DNA from: Rodentibacter caecimuris
GTDB lineage: Bacteria > Pseudomonadota > Gammaproteobacteria > Enterobacterales > Pasteurellaceae
DNA length: 64,000 nt
Assembly: GCF_001019715.1 (NCBI RefSeq)
Contig: NZ_BBXJ01000001.1
Span: 620,001 to 684,000, forward strand
Direction: 5' to 3'
This document shows positions 10,250 through 19,537 of the stretch, piece after piece. The notes under the pieces were generated by a model. It was not told the DNA's origin. It saw only the letters and a list, made by a program, of their open reading frames with translations, and ran no database searches. Both the position numbers and the translations under genes were made by a program. How positions within the stretch are numbered: position 1 is the first letter of the stretch; each line of letters begins with the position of its first letter.

Positions 10250-11377
10250 ATGACATTAACAAAAACAGCATTATGCACCGCACTTTTCACCACCCTCGCA
10301 TTTTCCGCAAGCATTCAAGCCTATCCTGATCTTCCGGTAGGCATTAAAAGCGGTGCAGGTGCGTTAATCGGCGATATTGTATATGTAGGATTAGGTTCCG
10401 GCGGAGACAAGTTCTACTCCCTCAACTTAAAAGATCCGGCTGCACAATGGAAAGAGATTGCCACGTTCCCGGGTGGAGAGCGTAACCAGCCCGTTGCTGC
10501 CGCCGTAGATGGGAAACTCTACGTGTTTGGCGGCTTGCAAAAAAATGAAAAAGGCGAGCTGCAACTGATCAATGATGCCTATCAATATAACCCGACAGAT
10601 AATACTTGGACGCAGCTGCCAACTCGTTCTCCACGTGGTTTAGTCGGCTCATCCGGTGCCTCACAAGGTGATAAAGTTTATATTATAGGTGGCTCCAATC
10701 TGTCTATCTTTAACGGTTTCTTTCAAGATACAATCGCTGCCGGAGAAGATAAAATGAAAAAGGACGAAATAACGGCGGCCTATTTCAACCAACGTCCGGA
10801 AGATTACTTCTTTACTACGGAATTATTAAGTTATGAACCTTCTACGAATAAATGGCGTAACGAAAGTCGAGTACCGTTCTCCGGTCGTGCAGGTGCGGCA
10901 TTTACCATTCAAGGCAATGATTTAATCGTCGTAAATGGGGAAATTAAGCCCGGACTTCGTACTGCTGAAACCCACCAAGGTAAATTCACCGCCAAAGGCG
11001 TGCAATGGAAAAACTTACCGGATTTACCGGCTCCAAAAGGTAAAAGCCAAGATGGTTTAGCCGGCGCTATGGCGGGCTATAGCCATGGTCATTATTTAGT
11101 GACCGGAGGGGCAAACTTCCCCGGCTCCGTTAAACAATTTAAAGAAGGTATGCTACACGCACACAAAGGTTTAACCAAAACATGGCACAAGGATATTTAT
11201 ACGTTAAATAATGGCAAATGGCGTATTATTGGCGAGTTACCAATGAATATCGGCTATGGATTATCCGTTTCTTATGATAATAAAATGCTATTAATTGGTG
11301 GTGAAACTGATGGCGGAAAAGCCTTAACTTCCGTGAAAACATTAAGCTACGACGGTAAAAAATTGACAATAGAATAA
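10250..11377 (+). CDS. nanM: N-acetylneuraminate epimerase (mutarotase), periplasmic
   Basis: NanM speeds conversion between alpha- and beta-Neu5Ac in the periplasm, so sialidase product reaches the form used by SiaP. The 375-residue protein has a signal peptide ending ASIQA and Kelch-type repeats (for example [39 protein letters not shown]). The ATG at 10250 has GAGG at good distance; an in-frame ATG at 10238 does not. The gene follows siaT in the sialic acid operon, as in H. influenzae. Confidence 0.94.
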   Translation: MTLTKTALCTALFTTLAFSASIQAYPDLPVGIKSGAGALIGDIVYVGLGSGGDKFYSLNLKDPAAQWKEIATFPGGERNQPVAAAVDGKLYVFGGLQKNEKGELQLINDAYQYNPTDNTWTQLPTRSPRGLVGSSGASQGDKVYIIGGSNLSIFNGFFQDTIAAGEDKMKKDEITAAYFNQRPEDYFFTTELLSYEPSTNKWRNESRVPFSGRAGAAFTIQGNDLIVVNGEIKPGLRTAETHQGKFTAKGVQWKNLPDLPAPKGKSQDGLAGAMAGYSHGHYLVTGGANFPGSVKQFKEGMLHAHKGLTKTWHKDIYTLNNGKWRIIGELPMNIGYGLSVSYDNKMLLIGGETDGGKALTSVKTLSYDGKKLTIE

Positions 11378-11403
11378 TCGTCAATCACGTAACAAGGACT
11401 GCT

Positions 11404-11426
11404 TGGGAACATTCTATTTGTTCACA
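11404..11426. promoter_or_regulatory. 23-bp inverted repeat ahead of nagE
   Basis: TGGGAACA-N7-TGTTCACA is an 8-7-8 palindrome with one mismatched arm position, 29 bp before the nagE ATG. It has no T-run, so it is more likely an operator or a leader hairpin than a terminator. I cannot name the regulator; it does not match CRP or GlpR spacing. Confidence 0.4.
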
Positions 11427-11455
11427 AGCATTTTAGTGAAACCTAAGGAGTATTT

Positions 11456-12919
11456 ATGAGTATTCTCAGTTATGCACAAAAAATTGGTCAAGCCTTAATG
11501 GTCCCCGTGGCTGCATTACCGGCAGCGGCGTTATTAATGGGAATCGGTTATTGGATCGATCCTGACGGATGGGGGGCCAACAGTCAATTAGCGGCATTAT
11601 TAATCAAATCCGGAGCGGCAATTATTGATAATATGGGCTTATTATTCGCCGTGGGGGTTGCTTTCGGTTTATCAAGAGATAAGCACGGTTCGGCCGCACT
11701 TTCCGGTCTGGTCGGGTTCTATGTAGTTACCACCCTTCTTTCTCCAGCCGGAGTTGCACAGCTACAACATATTGCATCGGATCAGGTTCCGGCAGCATTT
11801 AATAAAATCAATAACCAATTTATTGGGATTTTGATAGGTGTGATTTCTGCAGAACTTTATAATCGTTTCTACCAAGTAGAATTACCAAAAGCCCTTTCCT
11901 TCTTTAGTGGAAAACGTCTCGTACCCATTGTGGTCGCTTTTGTTATGATCGCCATTTCTTTTGTTCTCCTCTATGTTTGGCCGCATATTTTTAATGCGCT
12001 TGTCTCTTTTGGTGAATCAATTAAAGATTTGGGTGCGGTTGGTGCCGGAATTTACGGTTTCTTTAACCGCTTACTGATTTCGGTAGGCTTACACCACGCA
12101 TTAAATTCTGTTTTCTGGTTTGATGTGGCAGGCATTAACGATATTCCGAACTTCCTTGGCGGGGCAAAATCCCTTGCTGAAGGAACCGCAACCGTAGGGG
12201 TAACAGGAATGTATCAAGCAGGCTTCTTCCCAGTTATGATGTTTGGCTTACCCGGCGCGGCATTTGCTATTTATCACAGTGCAAAACCGAGTCAAAAAGC
12301 AAAAGTCGCCTCAATTATGCTTGCCGGTGCATTTGCTTCGTTCTTTACCGGAATTACCGAACCGCTTGAATTTTCATTTATGTTCGTCGCGCCAATTCTT
12401 TATGTTATCCATGCATTTTTAACCGGGATTTCGGTATTTATTGCAGCAAGTATGCATTGGATCGCCGGTTTTGGTTTCAGTGCCGGTTTAGTTGATATGG
12501 TACTTTCTTCACGTAATCCACTTGCCGTAGATTGGTATATGCTCATCATACAAGGCATTGTTTTCTTTGTGATTTACTATGTCATTTTCCGTGTGGCAAT
12601 CAAAGCGTTTAACCTTAAAACAATTGGTCGTGAGGAACAAGAAGAGTCTCTTGAGGCTCCCGCTACAACAACATCTTCGCGCGAAGAAAGAGCGATTAAA
12701 TTTATTGATGCGTTGGGTGGAAAAAATAACCTCAAGAATATTGATGCTTGTATTACCCGCTTGCGACTAACCTTGAACGATCACAATAATATTAATGAAG
12801 AACAACTCAAATCATTAGGTTCGAAAGGGACGGTAAAAATTGGTAATGATGGTTTACAAGTTATCTTAGGCCCTGAAGCGGAATTAGTTGCTGACGCCAT
12901 TAAACGCCAGCTCCATTAA
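11456..12919 (+). CDS. nagE: PTS N-acetylglucosamine permease, IICB domains only
   Basis: This 487-residue protein imports GlcNAc and phosphorylates it to GlcNAc-6-P. The IIC membrane domain spans about residues 1-385, with GLHHALNSVFWFD and FFTGITEPLEFSFMF motifs of the glucose/GlcNAc PTS family. The IIB domain follows, with phosphorylated Cys432 in ACITRLRL. The E. coli enzyme is about 648 residues with a C-terminal IIA domain; that domain is absent here, so a separate IIA such as Crr must donate the phosphate. Specificity for GlcNAc rests on similarity to NagE and on the neighbouring nag genes; a related amino sugar is possible. Confidence 0.85.
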   Translation: MSILSYAQKIGQALMVPVAALPAAALLMGIGYWIDPDGWGANSQLAALLIKSGAAIIDNMGLLFAVGVAFGLSRDKHGSAALSGLVGFYVVTTLLSPAGVAQLQHIASDQVPAAFNKINNQFIGILIGVISAELYNRFYQVELPKALSFFSGKRLVPIVVAFVMIAISFVLLYVWPHIFNALVSFGESIKDLGAVGAGIYGFFNRLLISVGLHHALNSVFWFDVAGINDIPNFLGGAKSLAEGTATVGVTGMYQAGFFPVMMFGLPGAAFAIYHSAKPSQKAKVASIMLAGAFASFFTGITEPLEFSFMFVAPILYVIHAFLTGISVFIAASMHWIAGFGFSAGLVDMVLSSRNPLAVDWYMLIIQGIVFFVIYYVIFRVAIKAFNLKTIGREEQEESLEAPATTTSSREERAIKFIDALGGKNNLKNIDACITRLRLTLNDHNNINEEQLKSLGSKGTVKIGNDGLQVILGPEAELVADAIKRQLH

Positions 12920-12930
12920 GCAACGCTTTT

Positions 12931-13175
12931 AATTAACGCCCCGCCCAAGGGGCGTTTCTAAATTCCGCCTCCCTGAATCCGAATTTTACCTCGTTGAAAA
13001 CTTTCATTGCTTATCCTTAATCTCATGTTTCTTTTGAGACTTCACCATACCTTCATATCATTTCTACATTGATACCTACTCTGTCCGCACAGCCACCTCT
13101 TGCTCAAAAGTAAATCCCATATCATTTCGTTTTTTTAAATACGGAAACTTATTCGCAACCTTATGGCGGTGCTAT
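12931..13175 (-). pseudogene. Decayed IS200/IS605-type transposase remnant, copy 1
   Basis: This stretch is the bulk of the 337-bp gap after nagE. On the minus strand, broken frames read FPYLKKR, then a tryptophan-glycine core, DRVGINVEMI and RYGEV, resembling the C-terminus of the small tyrosine transposase TnpA (VGxxxxxIxxYVxxQ). The 3' side keeps an 8-bp hairpin AACGCCCC-GCCCAA-GGGGCGTT (12935-12956), which resembles an element-end hairpin. The same arrangement occurs at 36632-36885. There are several stops and frameshifts, so it is dead. The hairpin may now help terminate nagE. Confidence 0.55.
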
Positions 13176-13207
13176 CTTTTCAATAGTGGTGTTTCGTTAG
13201 CAATAAA

Positions 13208-13234
13208 AAATCCGCCTTACCATAAGACGGATTT
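13208..13234 (-). terminator. Intrinsic terminator after the MFS gene
   Basis: On the minus strand TCCGTCTTA-TGG-TAAGGCGGA is followed by a T-run. It closes the MFS transporter transcript 22 bp after its stop codon. Confidence 0.85.
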
Positions 13235-13256
13235 AAAATAAGCTCAAAATCAACCT

Positions 13257-14474
13257 TTATTTTAATTCGCTACCTTTTAGTTCCGGAATAAGCACAAGGG
13301 TGGCAATCATATCAATGAGGTAAATAATCGCTAAGAATGCAATAGCAAGGCTAAATGAGTAGGCAGAAACAATCGCGCCGACTACAACAGGCCCAAAACC
13401 ACCGACAGCCCGTCCTAAGTTGAATAAGACATTTTGTGCAGTAGCCCGCGCTTCCGTAGGGTAAGCCTCCGCCATTAATGCTCCGTATCCTCCCATCATA
13501 CCGTTCACAAACATCCCGAGAAACGCACCGGCGATAAGCATTATGGTCGGATCGGTAAGTTGAGAATAGGCAATAATGCTGACAACCGCACCGAATTGGA
13601 ATAATAAGAAACTTGGTTTTCGCCCTAATTTATCGGCAAGGCGACCAAAAACCCAGATGCCTAACATCATTCCGCATACCGTTACCGCTGTCCAAATACC
13701 TGATTTTGTTAGACTAAAGCCAAGTTGTTTAGCTAAAAAATTTGGCATCCAGATCATAATGCCGTAGTAACCAAAATTTTGTACGGATGTCAGCACAACA
13801 ACGCCTAAACTCACTTTAGCCGTCGCTTTATCTTTCACTAAAAGTTTAAAGGATTCCAATTTTGATGTTTTTTGTGCTGAAAGTGCGGTCTGTTTTTGGG
13901 TGAAAATTTCAGGTTCGTGCAATCTGGCCCGTAAATACCACGCCACAAATGCAGGGAAAATACCAAGAATAAACATACCACGCCAGCCAATATACGGTAG
14001 TAATACCGGCGTTAATAATGCTGCGCCTAACACGCCGACTTGCCAGCCCAAAGCGACATAAGAGGCAGCTCTAGCACGATGGCGTGCCGGCCAAGCCTCA
14101 ATCGCAAGTGCCATACCGATGCCAAACTCACCGCCCAAACCAATACCTGCGATAGTGCGGTAAATAAGCAAATCCCAGTAACCTTGGGCTAATGCACATA
14201 AACCGGTGAAAACGGCAAATAATACGATTGTCCAAGTCAGTACACGTACACGACCGTATTTATCACTTAATGCACCAAATACAATGCCACCGAATACGGC
14301 GCCGATTAGCGTCCAAGTAACAAGCGATCCTGACTGAGCAGGCGTAAGACTCAGATCGGCAGAAATAGCGCTGAGCATAAAACCAAGAATAAGTAAATCG
14401 AAACCGTCCATAGCGTAACCGACGGCAGATCCGATAAGGGCTTTCCAGCCATATTGATTGACTTTAGTTGTCAT
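13257..14474 (-). CDS. MFS transporter, organic acid symporter type
   Basis: The 405-residue protein has about 12 membrane segments and the two-half MFS signature: GALSDKYGRVRVL after helix 2 and GRLADKLGRKPSF after helix 8. The N-terminal YAMDGFDLLILGFML segment and the EFGIGMALAIEAWPARHR stretch are typical of the aromatic-acid/sialate/lactate symporter groups (AAHS/SHS). Both NanT-type sialate and carboxylate carriers belong here, so the substrate cannot be set from sequence. A working TRAP system nearby makes a second sialate carrier less needed. Two leader hairpins precede the start. Confidence 0.8.
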   Translation of the reverse strand: MTTKVNQYGWKALIGSAVGYAMDGFDLLILGFMLSAISADLSLTPAQSGSLVTWTLIGAVFGGIVFGALSDKYGRVRVLTWTIVLFAVFTGLCALAQGYWDLLIYRTIAGIGLGGEFGIGMALAIEAWPARHRARAASYVALGWQVGVLGAALLTPVLLPYIGWRGMFILGIFPAFVAWYLRARLHEPEIFTQKQTALSAQKTSKLESFKLLVKDKATAKVSLGVVVLTSVQNFGYYGIMIWMPNFLAKQLGFSLTKSGIWTAVTVCGMMLGIWVFGRLADKLGRKPSFLLFQFGAVVSIIAYSQLTDPTIMLIAGAFLGMFVNGMMGGYGALMAEAYPTEARATAQNVLFNLGRAVGGFGPVVVGAIVSAYSFSLAIAFLAIIYLIDMIATLVLIPELKGSELK

Positions 14475-14488
14475 GTTGATGTCCTTTT

Positions 14489-14554
14489 ACTACTCACAGG
14501 TAGTGTTTAAAGAGGGATAAGACTATGTCATGAGCGGCAAAATTGCCCATGCTC
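14489..14554 (-). other. Two hairpins in the MFS gene leader
   Basis: ACTAC/GTAGT (14489-14504) and a longer stem GAGC plus GGCAA/TTGCC plus GCTC (14532-14554) lie within 80 bp upstream of the MFS start. There is no anti-terminator-like T-run. They may be only mRNA structure; a regulatory role is a guess. Confidence 0.4.
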
Positions 14555-14604
14555 AAAACCGGGGCGTAGTTTAAAGAATCTTTTTATTTTAGGCAAATAA
14601 AAAA

Positions 14605-14626
14605 GCACGAAAACCATATTTCGTGC
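14605..14626 (-). terminator. Intrinsic terminator after glmS
   Basis: On the minus strand GCACGAAA and TTTCGTGC pair around a 6-nt loop, followed by TTTTTTA. It lies 31 bp after the glmS stop. Confidence 0.9.
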
Positions 14627-14656
14627 CTTTAAAATAATGACTAAACCAACCGTACT

Positions 14657-16489
14657 TTATTCAACGGTTACCGCTTTTGCAAGATTACGCGGTTGATCCA
14701 CATCCGTTCCTTTAATTAAAGCCACGTGATAAGCCAATAATTGCATCGGTACCGTATAAAAAATTGGCGCAATAATTTCATTCACTTTTGGCATAGTGAT
14801 AATTTTCATCCCTGCCGTTTCGGTAAAACCGGCATCTTGATCGGCAAAGACATATAACTGACCACCACGGGCGCGAACTTCTTCAACATTCGATTTCACT
14901 TTTTCTAATAAATCATTAGTTGGAGCCACTACGATCACCGGCATATCCGCATCAATTAATGCTAACGGGCCATGTTTTAATTCACCTGCTGCGTAGGCTT
15001 CCGCATGAATGTAAGAAATTTCTTTTAATTTCAAAGAGGCTTCCATGGCAATCGGATAATATTCACCACGACCTAAAAATAACGCATGATGTCTTTCAGC
15101 AAAATCTTCGGCAAGAAGTTCAATATCTTTGTCAAAAGCTAAACTTTTTTCAATATCGGCCGGAAGAGAATGCAATGCTTTAACAATTTCTTTCTCTTTT
15201 TCATCGGAAATATTACCGTTAAGTTTTCCAATCGCTGTCACTAACATTAGCATTGCAGCTAATTGGGTAGTAAAGGCTTTTGTTGATGCCACGCCAATTT
15301 CTACCCCTGCACGAGTCATAAAGGCAAGATCGGATTCACGCACCAGAGAAGAACCTGCAACGTTACAAATTGTCATTGCCGCCATGTAACCTTTTTCTTT
15401 TGCTAAACGGAGTGCAGCTAATGTATCCGCGGTTTCACCGGATTGAGAAAGGGTAAGCAACAAACTATTTGGACGGGTAACAAATTTGCGATAACGAAAC
15501 TCAGAGGCGATTTCTACATCACAACTGACACCTGCAAGCGCCTCAAACCAATAACGTGCCACCATACCGGCATTATAAGATGTACCACAAGCGACAATTT
15601 GGATATGTTGTACTTTCTCTAAAATATCTTTCGCGCCATTGCCGATAGATTCTACAATCACGTTACTGTGATTAATACGCCCTTCCATTGTGTTGATAAG
15701 TGCGGTCGGTTGTTCAAAAATTTCTTTCTGCATAAAATGACGGAATTTGCCCTTCTCGGCAGCATCATTCTCAAGATTGGATTCATGCACGTCACGTTCA
15801 ATCTTGTTACCTTGCACATCATAAATATCTACCGTACGACGGGTGATTTCTGCAATATCCCCCTCTTCCAAGAAAATGAAACGACGGGTCACACTTAATA
15901 ATGCCAGTTGATCTGAGGCTAGGAAATTTTCACCGATACCTAAACCGATGACTAATGGGCTGCCTGAGCGGGCTGCCACAAGATGCTTCGGTTGATTACG
16001 ATCCATCACGACCATACCATAAGCACCTGTGAGTTGCTTCACTACTTTTTGTACTGCTTCAAGCAAAGAATCCGTGCTACGCATTTCCCATTCCACAAGA
16101 TGTGCTATCACTTCGGTATCGGTTTGAGAAAGGAACACATAGCCCCGTGATTTTAGTAATTCACGCAATTCTTCGTGATTTTCAATAATGCCATTATGTA
16201 CCACGGCAAAATTGCCTGAAATATGAGGGTGGGCATTGGCTTCTGACGGTTCACCATGAGTTGCCCAACGGGTATGGGCAATCCCCGTCCCGCCAATTAA
16301 CGGCTTCGTCGCAACAGCTTCGTCCAATGCTTTAACTTTACCTAAACAACGTACACGTTGTAATTCATGCTGTTCATTGACCACCGCCACTCCAGCAGAG
16401 TCATACCCGCGATACTCTAAACGATGTAACCCGTTAATTAAGATTTCTGCAACATCACGCTGCGCCACTGCGCCAACAATACCACACAT
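14657..16489 (-). CDS. glmS: Glutamine-fructose-6-phosphate aminotransferase
   Basis: GlmS makes GlcN-6-P from fructose-6-P and glutamine, the first step of UDP-GlcNAc synthesis, the reverse direction to NagB. The 610-residue enzyme starts [10 protein letters not shown]; the Cys after Met is the glutaminase nucleophile. Two SIS isomerase domains follow (around 285-420 and 455-600), with the motif [13 protein letters not shown] in the first and the conserved C-terminal end LAKAVTVE. A DeoR-type regulator lies immediately upstream in the same direction. No glmS ribozyme is expected or seen in this group. Confidence 0.98.
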   Translation of the reverse strand: MCGIVGAVAQRDVAEILINGLHRLEYRGYDSAGVAVVNEQHELQRVRCLGKVKALDEAVATKPLIGGTGIAHTRWATHGEPSEANAHPHISGNFAVVHNGIIENHEELRELLKSRGYVFLSQTDTEVIAHLVEWEMRSTDSLLEAVQKVVKQLTGAYGMVVMDRNQPKHLVAARSGSPLVIGLGIGENFLASDQLALLSVTRRFIFLEEGDIAEITRRTVDIYDVQGNKIERDVHESNLENDAAEKGKFRHFMQKEIFEQPTALINTMEGRINHSNVIVESIGNGAKDILEKVQHIQIVACGTSYNAGMVARYWFEALAGVSCDVEIASEFRYRKFVTRPNSLLLTLSQSGETADTLAALRLAKEKGYMAAMTICNVAGSSLVRESDLAFMTRAGVEIGVASTKAFTTQLAAMLMLVTAIGKLNGNISDEKEKEIVKALHSLPADIEKSLAFDKDIELLAEDFAERHHALFLGRGEYYPIAMEASLKLKEISYIHAEAYAAGELKHGPLALIDADMPVIVVAPTNDLLEKVKSNVEEVRARGGQLYVFADQDAGFTETAGMKIITMPKVNEIIAPIFYTVPMQLLAYHVALIKGTDVDQPRNLAKAVTVE

Positions 16490-16546
16490 AAGCTTTCCTT
16501 TATTTGTTGATTAATTTAAAAAATAATTGTTATTTTGACCGCACTT

Positions 16547-17320
16547 TCACACACAGATGACTTCGACACCTTGTGCCAAAATTGCTTGCTTGTCTTGTTC
16601 GGACAGCCCGTTATCGGTAATCAGTACGTCAATTTTCTGCCAAGTTAATTCTAAATTGGGCATTTTTCTGCCAATTTTTTGGGACTCTACCATCACGATC
16701 ACTTCACGAGAAACCTCTGCCATCACTTGACTTAGCCCGACTAACTCATTAAATGTCGTTGTTCCCCGTTCTAAATCAATACCGTCCGCTCCAATAAAGA
16801 GCTGATCAAAATCATAGGATCGTAATACCTGCTCCGCTACTTTGCCTTGGAATGATTCGGAGCGTGTATCCCATGTTCCCCCAGTCATTAGTAGCGTCGG
16901 TTCATTTTCCAAAGCCCTCAGCTCTGTTGCCACAGAAAGGGAATTTGTCATCACAATCAAACCTTGTTTGCGGTTGAGCTGCTTAATCAAAGCCGCCGTC
17001 GTACTACCACTATCTACAATAATACGATTATGATCGCGAATACGCTCTGCTGCAGCCTTGGCTATGACAATCTTTCGTTTCGAAAGTTCTTCATTTTCGC
17101 TTTCATCAATAATTTCTTTTGGCATTAAGATCGCGCCGCCATATTTACGCAATAAAAAACCGCTGCTCTCCAACGCGGTTAAATCTTTACGAATGGTGAC
17201 TTCAGAGGTGTCAAATAGCCTAACTAACTGCTCCACACCAACTTCACCTTGTTGCTGTAAAAGCTGCATTATCTTGTGGCGACGTTGCTGTGTATTACGG
17301 GGTTGATTATTTCGTTTCAT
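16547..17320 (-). CDS. DeoR-family regulator next to glmS (GlmR-like)
   Basis: The 257-residue product has a DeoR winged helix (about 13-65, with VEQLVRLFDTSEVTIRKDLTAL) and a C-terminal DeoR sensor domain with VDSGSTTAAL and the FIGADGIDLERGTT stretch. In Pseudomonas a DeoR-type gene next to glmS, GlmR, controls amino sugar metabolism; this gene has the same position and layout, 57 bp upstream of glmS. I took the ATG at 17320, giving an N-terminus MKRNNQPRNTQQRRH like other family members. A TTG at 17332 has a slightly better ribosome site, so the start is open. Confidence 0.8.
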   Translation of the reverse strand: MKRNNQPRNTQQRRHKIMQLLQQQGEVGVEQLVRLFDTSEVTIRKDLTALESSGFLLRKYGGAILMPKEIIDESENEELSKRKIVIAKAAAERIRDHNRIIVDSGSTTAALIKQLNRKQGLIVMTNSLSVATELRALENEPTLLMTGGTWDTRSESFQGKVAEQVLRSYDFDQLFIGADGIDLERGTTTFNELVGLSQVMAEVSREVIVMVESQKIGRKMPNLELTWQKIDVLITDNGLSEQDKQAILAQGVEVICV

Positions 17321-17408
17321 CTTAAAATGCAAAATAACTTTCGAATAAAATTTCGGTTCAAAATATTATAGAAATAGAACTATTTTGTAAAGGAAATTTC
17401 AAGCAACA

Positions 17409-17433
17409 AAAAACCCTGCTCAAAGCAGGGTTT
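17409..17433 (-). terminator. Intrinsic terminator after hupA
   Basis: On the minus strand AAACCCTGC, a short loop and GCAGGGTTT are followed by TTTG, 20 bp after the hupA stop. Confidence 0.9.
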
Positions 17434-17453
17434 ATAATAATTTATGCAATGAA

Positions 17454-17726
17454 TTATTTGATTGCTTCTTTTAATGCTTTGCCAGATACAAATGCAGGCA
17501 CTTTAGATGCAGCAATTTTAATTTCCGCACCGGTTTGTGGGTTACGGCCTGTACGTGCCGCACGTTGATTTACTTTAAATGTACCGAAACCAATCAATTG
17601 TACCGGCTCACCTTTTTTAAGGCTTGCAGCGATTGCTTCTAAAGTTGCTTCCAATGCTGCTTTAGCTTGTTTTTTATTTAGCTCTGCAGCACTTGCGATT
17701 GCATCAATTAAATCTGTTTTGTTCAT
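17454..17726 (-). CDS. hupA: HU-family nucleoid protein
   Basis: HU bends and compacts DNA. The 90-residue protein has the complete fold: two N-terminal helices, [12 protein letters not shown], and the DNA-gripping beta arm [15 protein letters not shown] with the intercalating proline. Position after nudC, hemE and yjaG equals the E. coli hupA neighbourhood. A CRP-like site and -10 box lie upstream, and a strong terminator follows. Confidence 0.97.
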   Translation of the reverse strand: MNKTDLIDAIASAAELNKKQAKAALEATLEAIAASLKKGEPVQLIGFGTFKVNQRAARTGRNPQTGAEIKIAASKVPAFVSGKALKEAIK

Positions 17727-17811
17727 AGACTTTACCTTTCGTTAAATTTAATTTGTTTCTTTAATAAAGCGCGCCACCAAGCATTCAGCCCAGGCAACAA
17801 CGGCTACGTAA

Positions 17812-17817
17812 AGCATA
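17812..17817 (-). promoter_or_regulatory. Probable hupA -10 box
   Basis: TATGCT on the minus strand, about 86 bp before the hupA ATG, has no good -35 box. The transcription start would be near 17805, placing the CRP-like site at 17858 near -60, a normal class I activation position. Confidence 0.45.
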
Positions 17818-17857
17818 ATCTAACTTTCAATGAAATAAAAGTAAGATTTTTTAAATT

Positions 17858-17873
17858 TGTGATAAATCTCACG
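17858..17873. promoter_or_regulatory. CRP-like site upstream of hupA
   Basis: TGTGA-TAAATC-TCACG matches TGTGA-N6-TCACA at 9 of 10 positions, ending one base before the yjaG stop codon. Confidence 0.55.
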
Positions 17874-18464
17874 TTATTGGTTAAATTCTATACCGATATT
17901 GGATATACCTTCAGTTCTAATCTCATTTTTTAGATCTAAAATCAGTGCAACATCTCGTTTTTCACATTCTTTTAACAAACGATAAATTTGCCACTGCACA
18001 TCCAATTCGGCTTGAATATCTCCATTTTCTTTGAGCTCAGTTTCAGAAAAATGGCGGCCGTTTTCCGTTTCCAATAATGCCGTCACCGTCCCCAAAGAAA
18101 TGTGGCTAATTTTAACCGCTCTTTCTAAGGTTTCTCCTGCAATAATAGCATGCAAAATCTCTGCCAAGGCTTCACAAGCATCAAGTGCGGGTACAACACC
18201 AAAATTGTCATAGTTATTCACATCGGGAATAACGGTTTCCAATTTTTCCAACTGATTCTCAAAATTAATTTTACAATCTTTTACCGTTAAATATTCCCAC
18301 ACTAAGTTGAGAATATTTTGGTAGATTTTGCCTTCGGTTTCCTGATTATTCATTTGGCAGAATAATTTAAAATTCGGCATCATACGCTCGCATAATGCCG
18401 CCATAAAAGTTAAATGCTGCCAGCTCTCAAGGTTTTCCAGACGTTTATGGATAGGATTTCGCAT
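17874..18464 (-). CDS. yjaG: DUF416 protein, YjaG-like
   Basis: The 196-residue protein matches the conserved DUF416/YjaG family in length and in its SWQHLTFMAALCERMMPNF N-terminus and FNQ-type end. No catalytic motif is visible and no function is established that I can rely on. It starts 8 bp after hemE and precedes hupA, the same place as in enterobacteria. Confidence 0.88.
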   Translation of the reverse strand: MRNPIHKRLENLESWQHLTFMAALCERMMPNFKLFCQMNNQETEGKIYQNILNLVWEYLTVKDCKINFENQLEKLETVIPDVNNYDNFGVVPALDACEALAEILHAIIAGETLERAVKISHISLGTVTALLETENGRHFSETELKENGDIQAELDVQWQIYRLLKECEKRDVALILDLKNEIRTEGISNIGIEFNQ

Positions 18465-18472
18465 CTTATTTT

Positions 18473-19537
18473 TTATTTATGATAGATTTTAGAATATTCG
18501 TGAACCGCATCAACAAACACTTTTGGTGCATTTTCCGGCACATCTTGATGGATACCGTGCCCGAGATTAAACACATGGCCACTGCCTTCTCCAAAATCTG
18601 CCAAAATTGACCGCACTTCTTGCTCAATTCGTTCTGCCGGCGCGTAAAGTACACTTGGATCCATATTGCCTTGCAAAGCGACTTTATGTCCGACACGTGC
18701 TTTTGCCTCAGCCAGATTGACCGTCCAGTCTAAGCCGATAGCATCACAACCGGTATTCGCGATCGCTTCAAGCCATAATCCGCCGCCTTTGGTAAACAGC
18801 GTTACTGGTACAGCACGTCCCTCATTTTCACGAATCAAACCATCAACAATTTTATGCATATATTGAAGAGAAAAATCCAAATATTCACGATGGCCCAATA
18901 CTCCGCCCCAAGTATCAAAAACCATCACCGATTGCGCACCGGCTTTAATTTGCCCGTTAAGATAGAGGATCACGGCATCTGCAAGTTTATCTAACAATAA
19001 ATGCAATGTTTGCGGTTCTGCATACATCATTTTTTTGATTTTATTGAAAGTTTTACTGCTGCCGCCTTCCACCATATAAGTAGCAAGCGTCCACGGGCTA
19101 CCGGAAAAACCGATAAGCGGGACTTCGCCGTTTAGTTCACGGCGAATAGTGCGTACTGCATTCATCACATATTGCAATTCCTTTTCCGGATCAGGAATCG
19201 GCAGATTTTCAACCGCACTTTTGCTTTCAATCGGTCTGGCAAATTTAGGGCCTTCGCCAACACCAAAACTTAAACCAAGCCCCATGGCATCCGGAATGGT
19301 TAAAATATCGGAAAATAAAATTGCTGCATCTAGAGCATAACGACGGAGCGGCTGTAAAGTCACCTCACATGCCAAATCCGCATTGCGGCAAAGCGACATA
19401 AAATCCCCTGCTTGCGCCCGTGTTGCTTTATATTCCGGTAAATAACGTCCTGCCTGACGCATCATCCAAACCGGCGTACAATCCACAGGTTGGCGTAATA
19501 AGGCTTTTAAATAACGATCATTTTTTAGTGCTGACAT
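18473..19537 (-). CDS. hemE: Uroporphyrinogen decarboxylase
   Basis: HemE decarboxylates uroporphyrinogen III to coproporphyrinogen III in heme synthesis. The 354-residue protein has the family signature [12 protein letters not shown] near residue 24, the catalytic Asp in [13 protein letters not shown] and [13 protein letters not shown]. It begins immediately after the nudC stop codon. A heme pathway suits the five-heme Nrf cytochromes, although Pasteurellaceae differ widely in heme synthesis, so other hem genes should be sought. Confidence 0.97.
   Translation of the reverse strand: MSALKNDRYLKALLRQPVDCTPVWMMRQAGRYLPEYKATRAQAGDFMSLCRNADLACEVTLQPLRRYALDAAILFSDILTIPDAMGLGLSFGVGEGPKFARPIESKSAVENLPIPDPEKELQYVMNAVRTIRRELNGEVPLIGFSGSPWTLATYMVEGGSSKTFNKIKKMMYAEPQTLHLLLDKLADAVILYLNGQIKAGAQSVMVFDTWGGVLGHREYLDFSLQYMHKIVDGLIRENEGRAVPVTLFTKGGGLWLEAIANTGCDAIGLDWTVNLAEAKARVGHKVALQGNMDPSVLYAPAERIEQEVRSILADFGEGSGHVFNLGHGIHQDVPENAPKVFVDAVHEYSKIYHK

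Noticed and set aside
13257-14474. Naming the MFS gene nanT
   Set aside because: The sialate symporter group shares these motifs with carboxylate carriers, and a complete SiaPQM TRAP system is present, so the substrate cannot be claimed.
16490-16546. A glmS ribozyme or leader switch
   Set aside because: The gap is only 57 bp with an uptake signal and no catalytic-core-like sequence; glmS ribozymes belong to Firmicutes and relatives.
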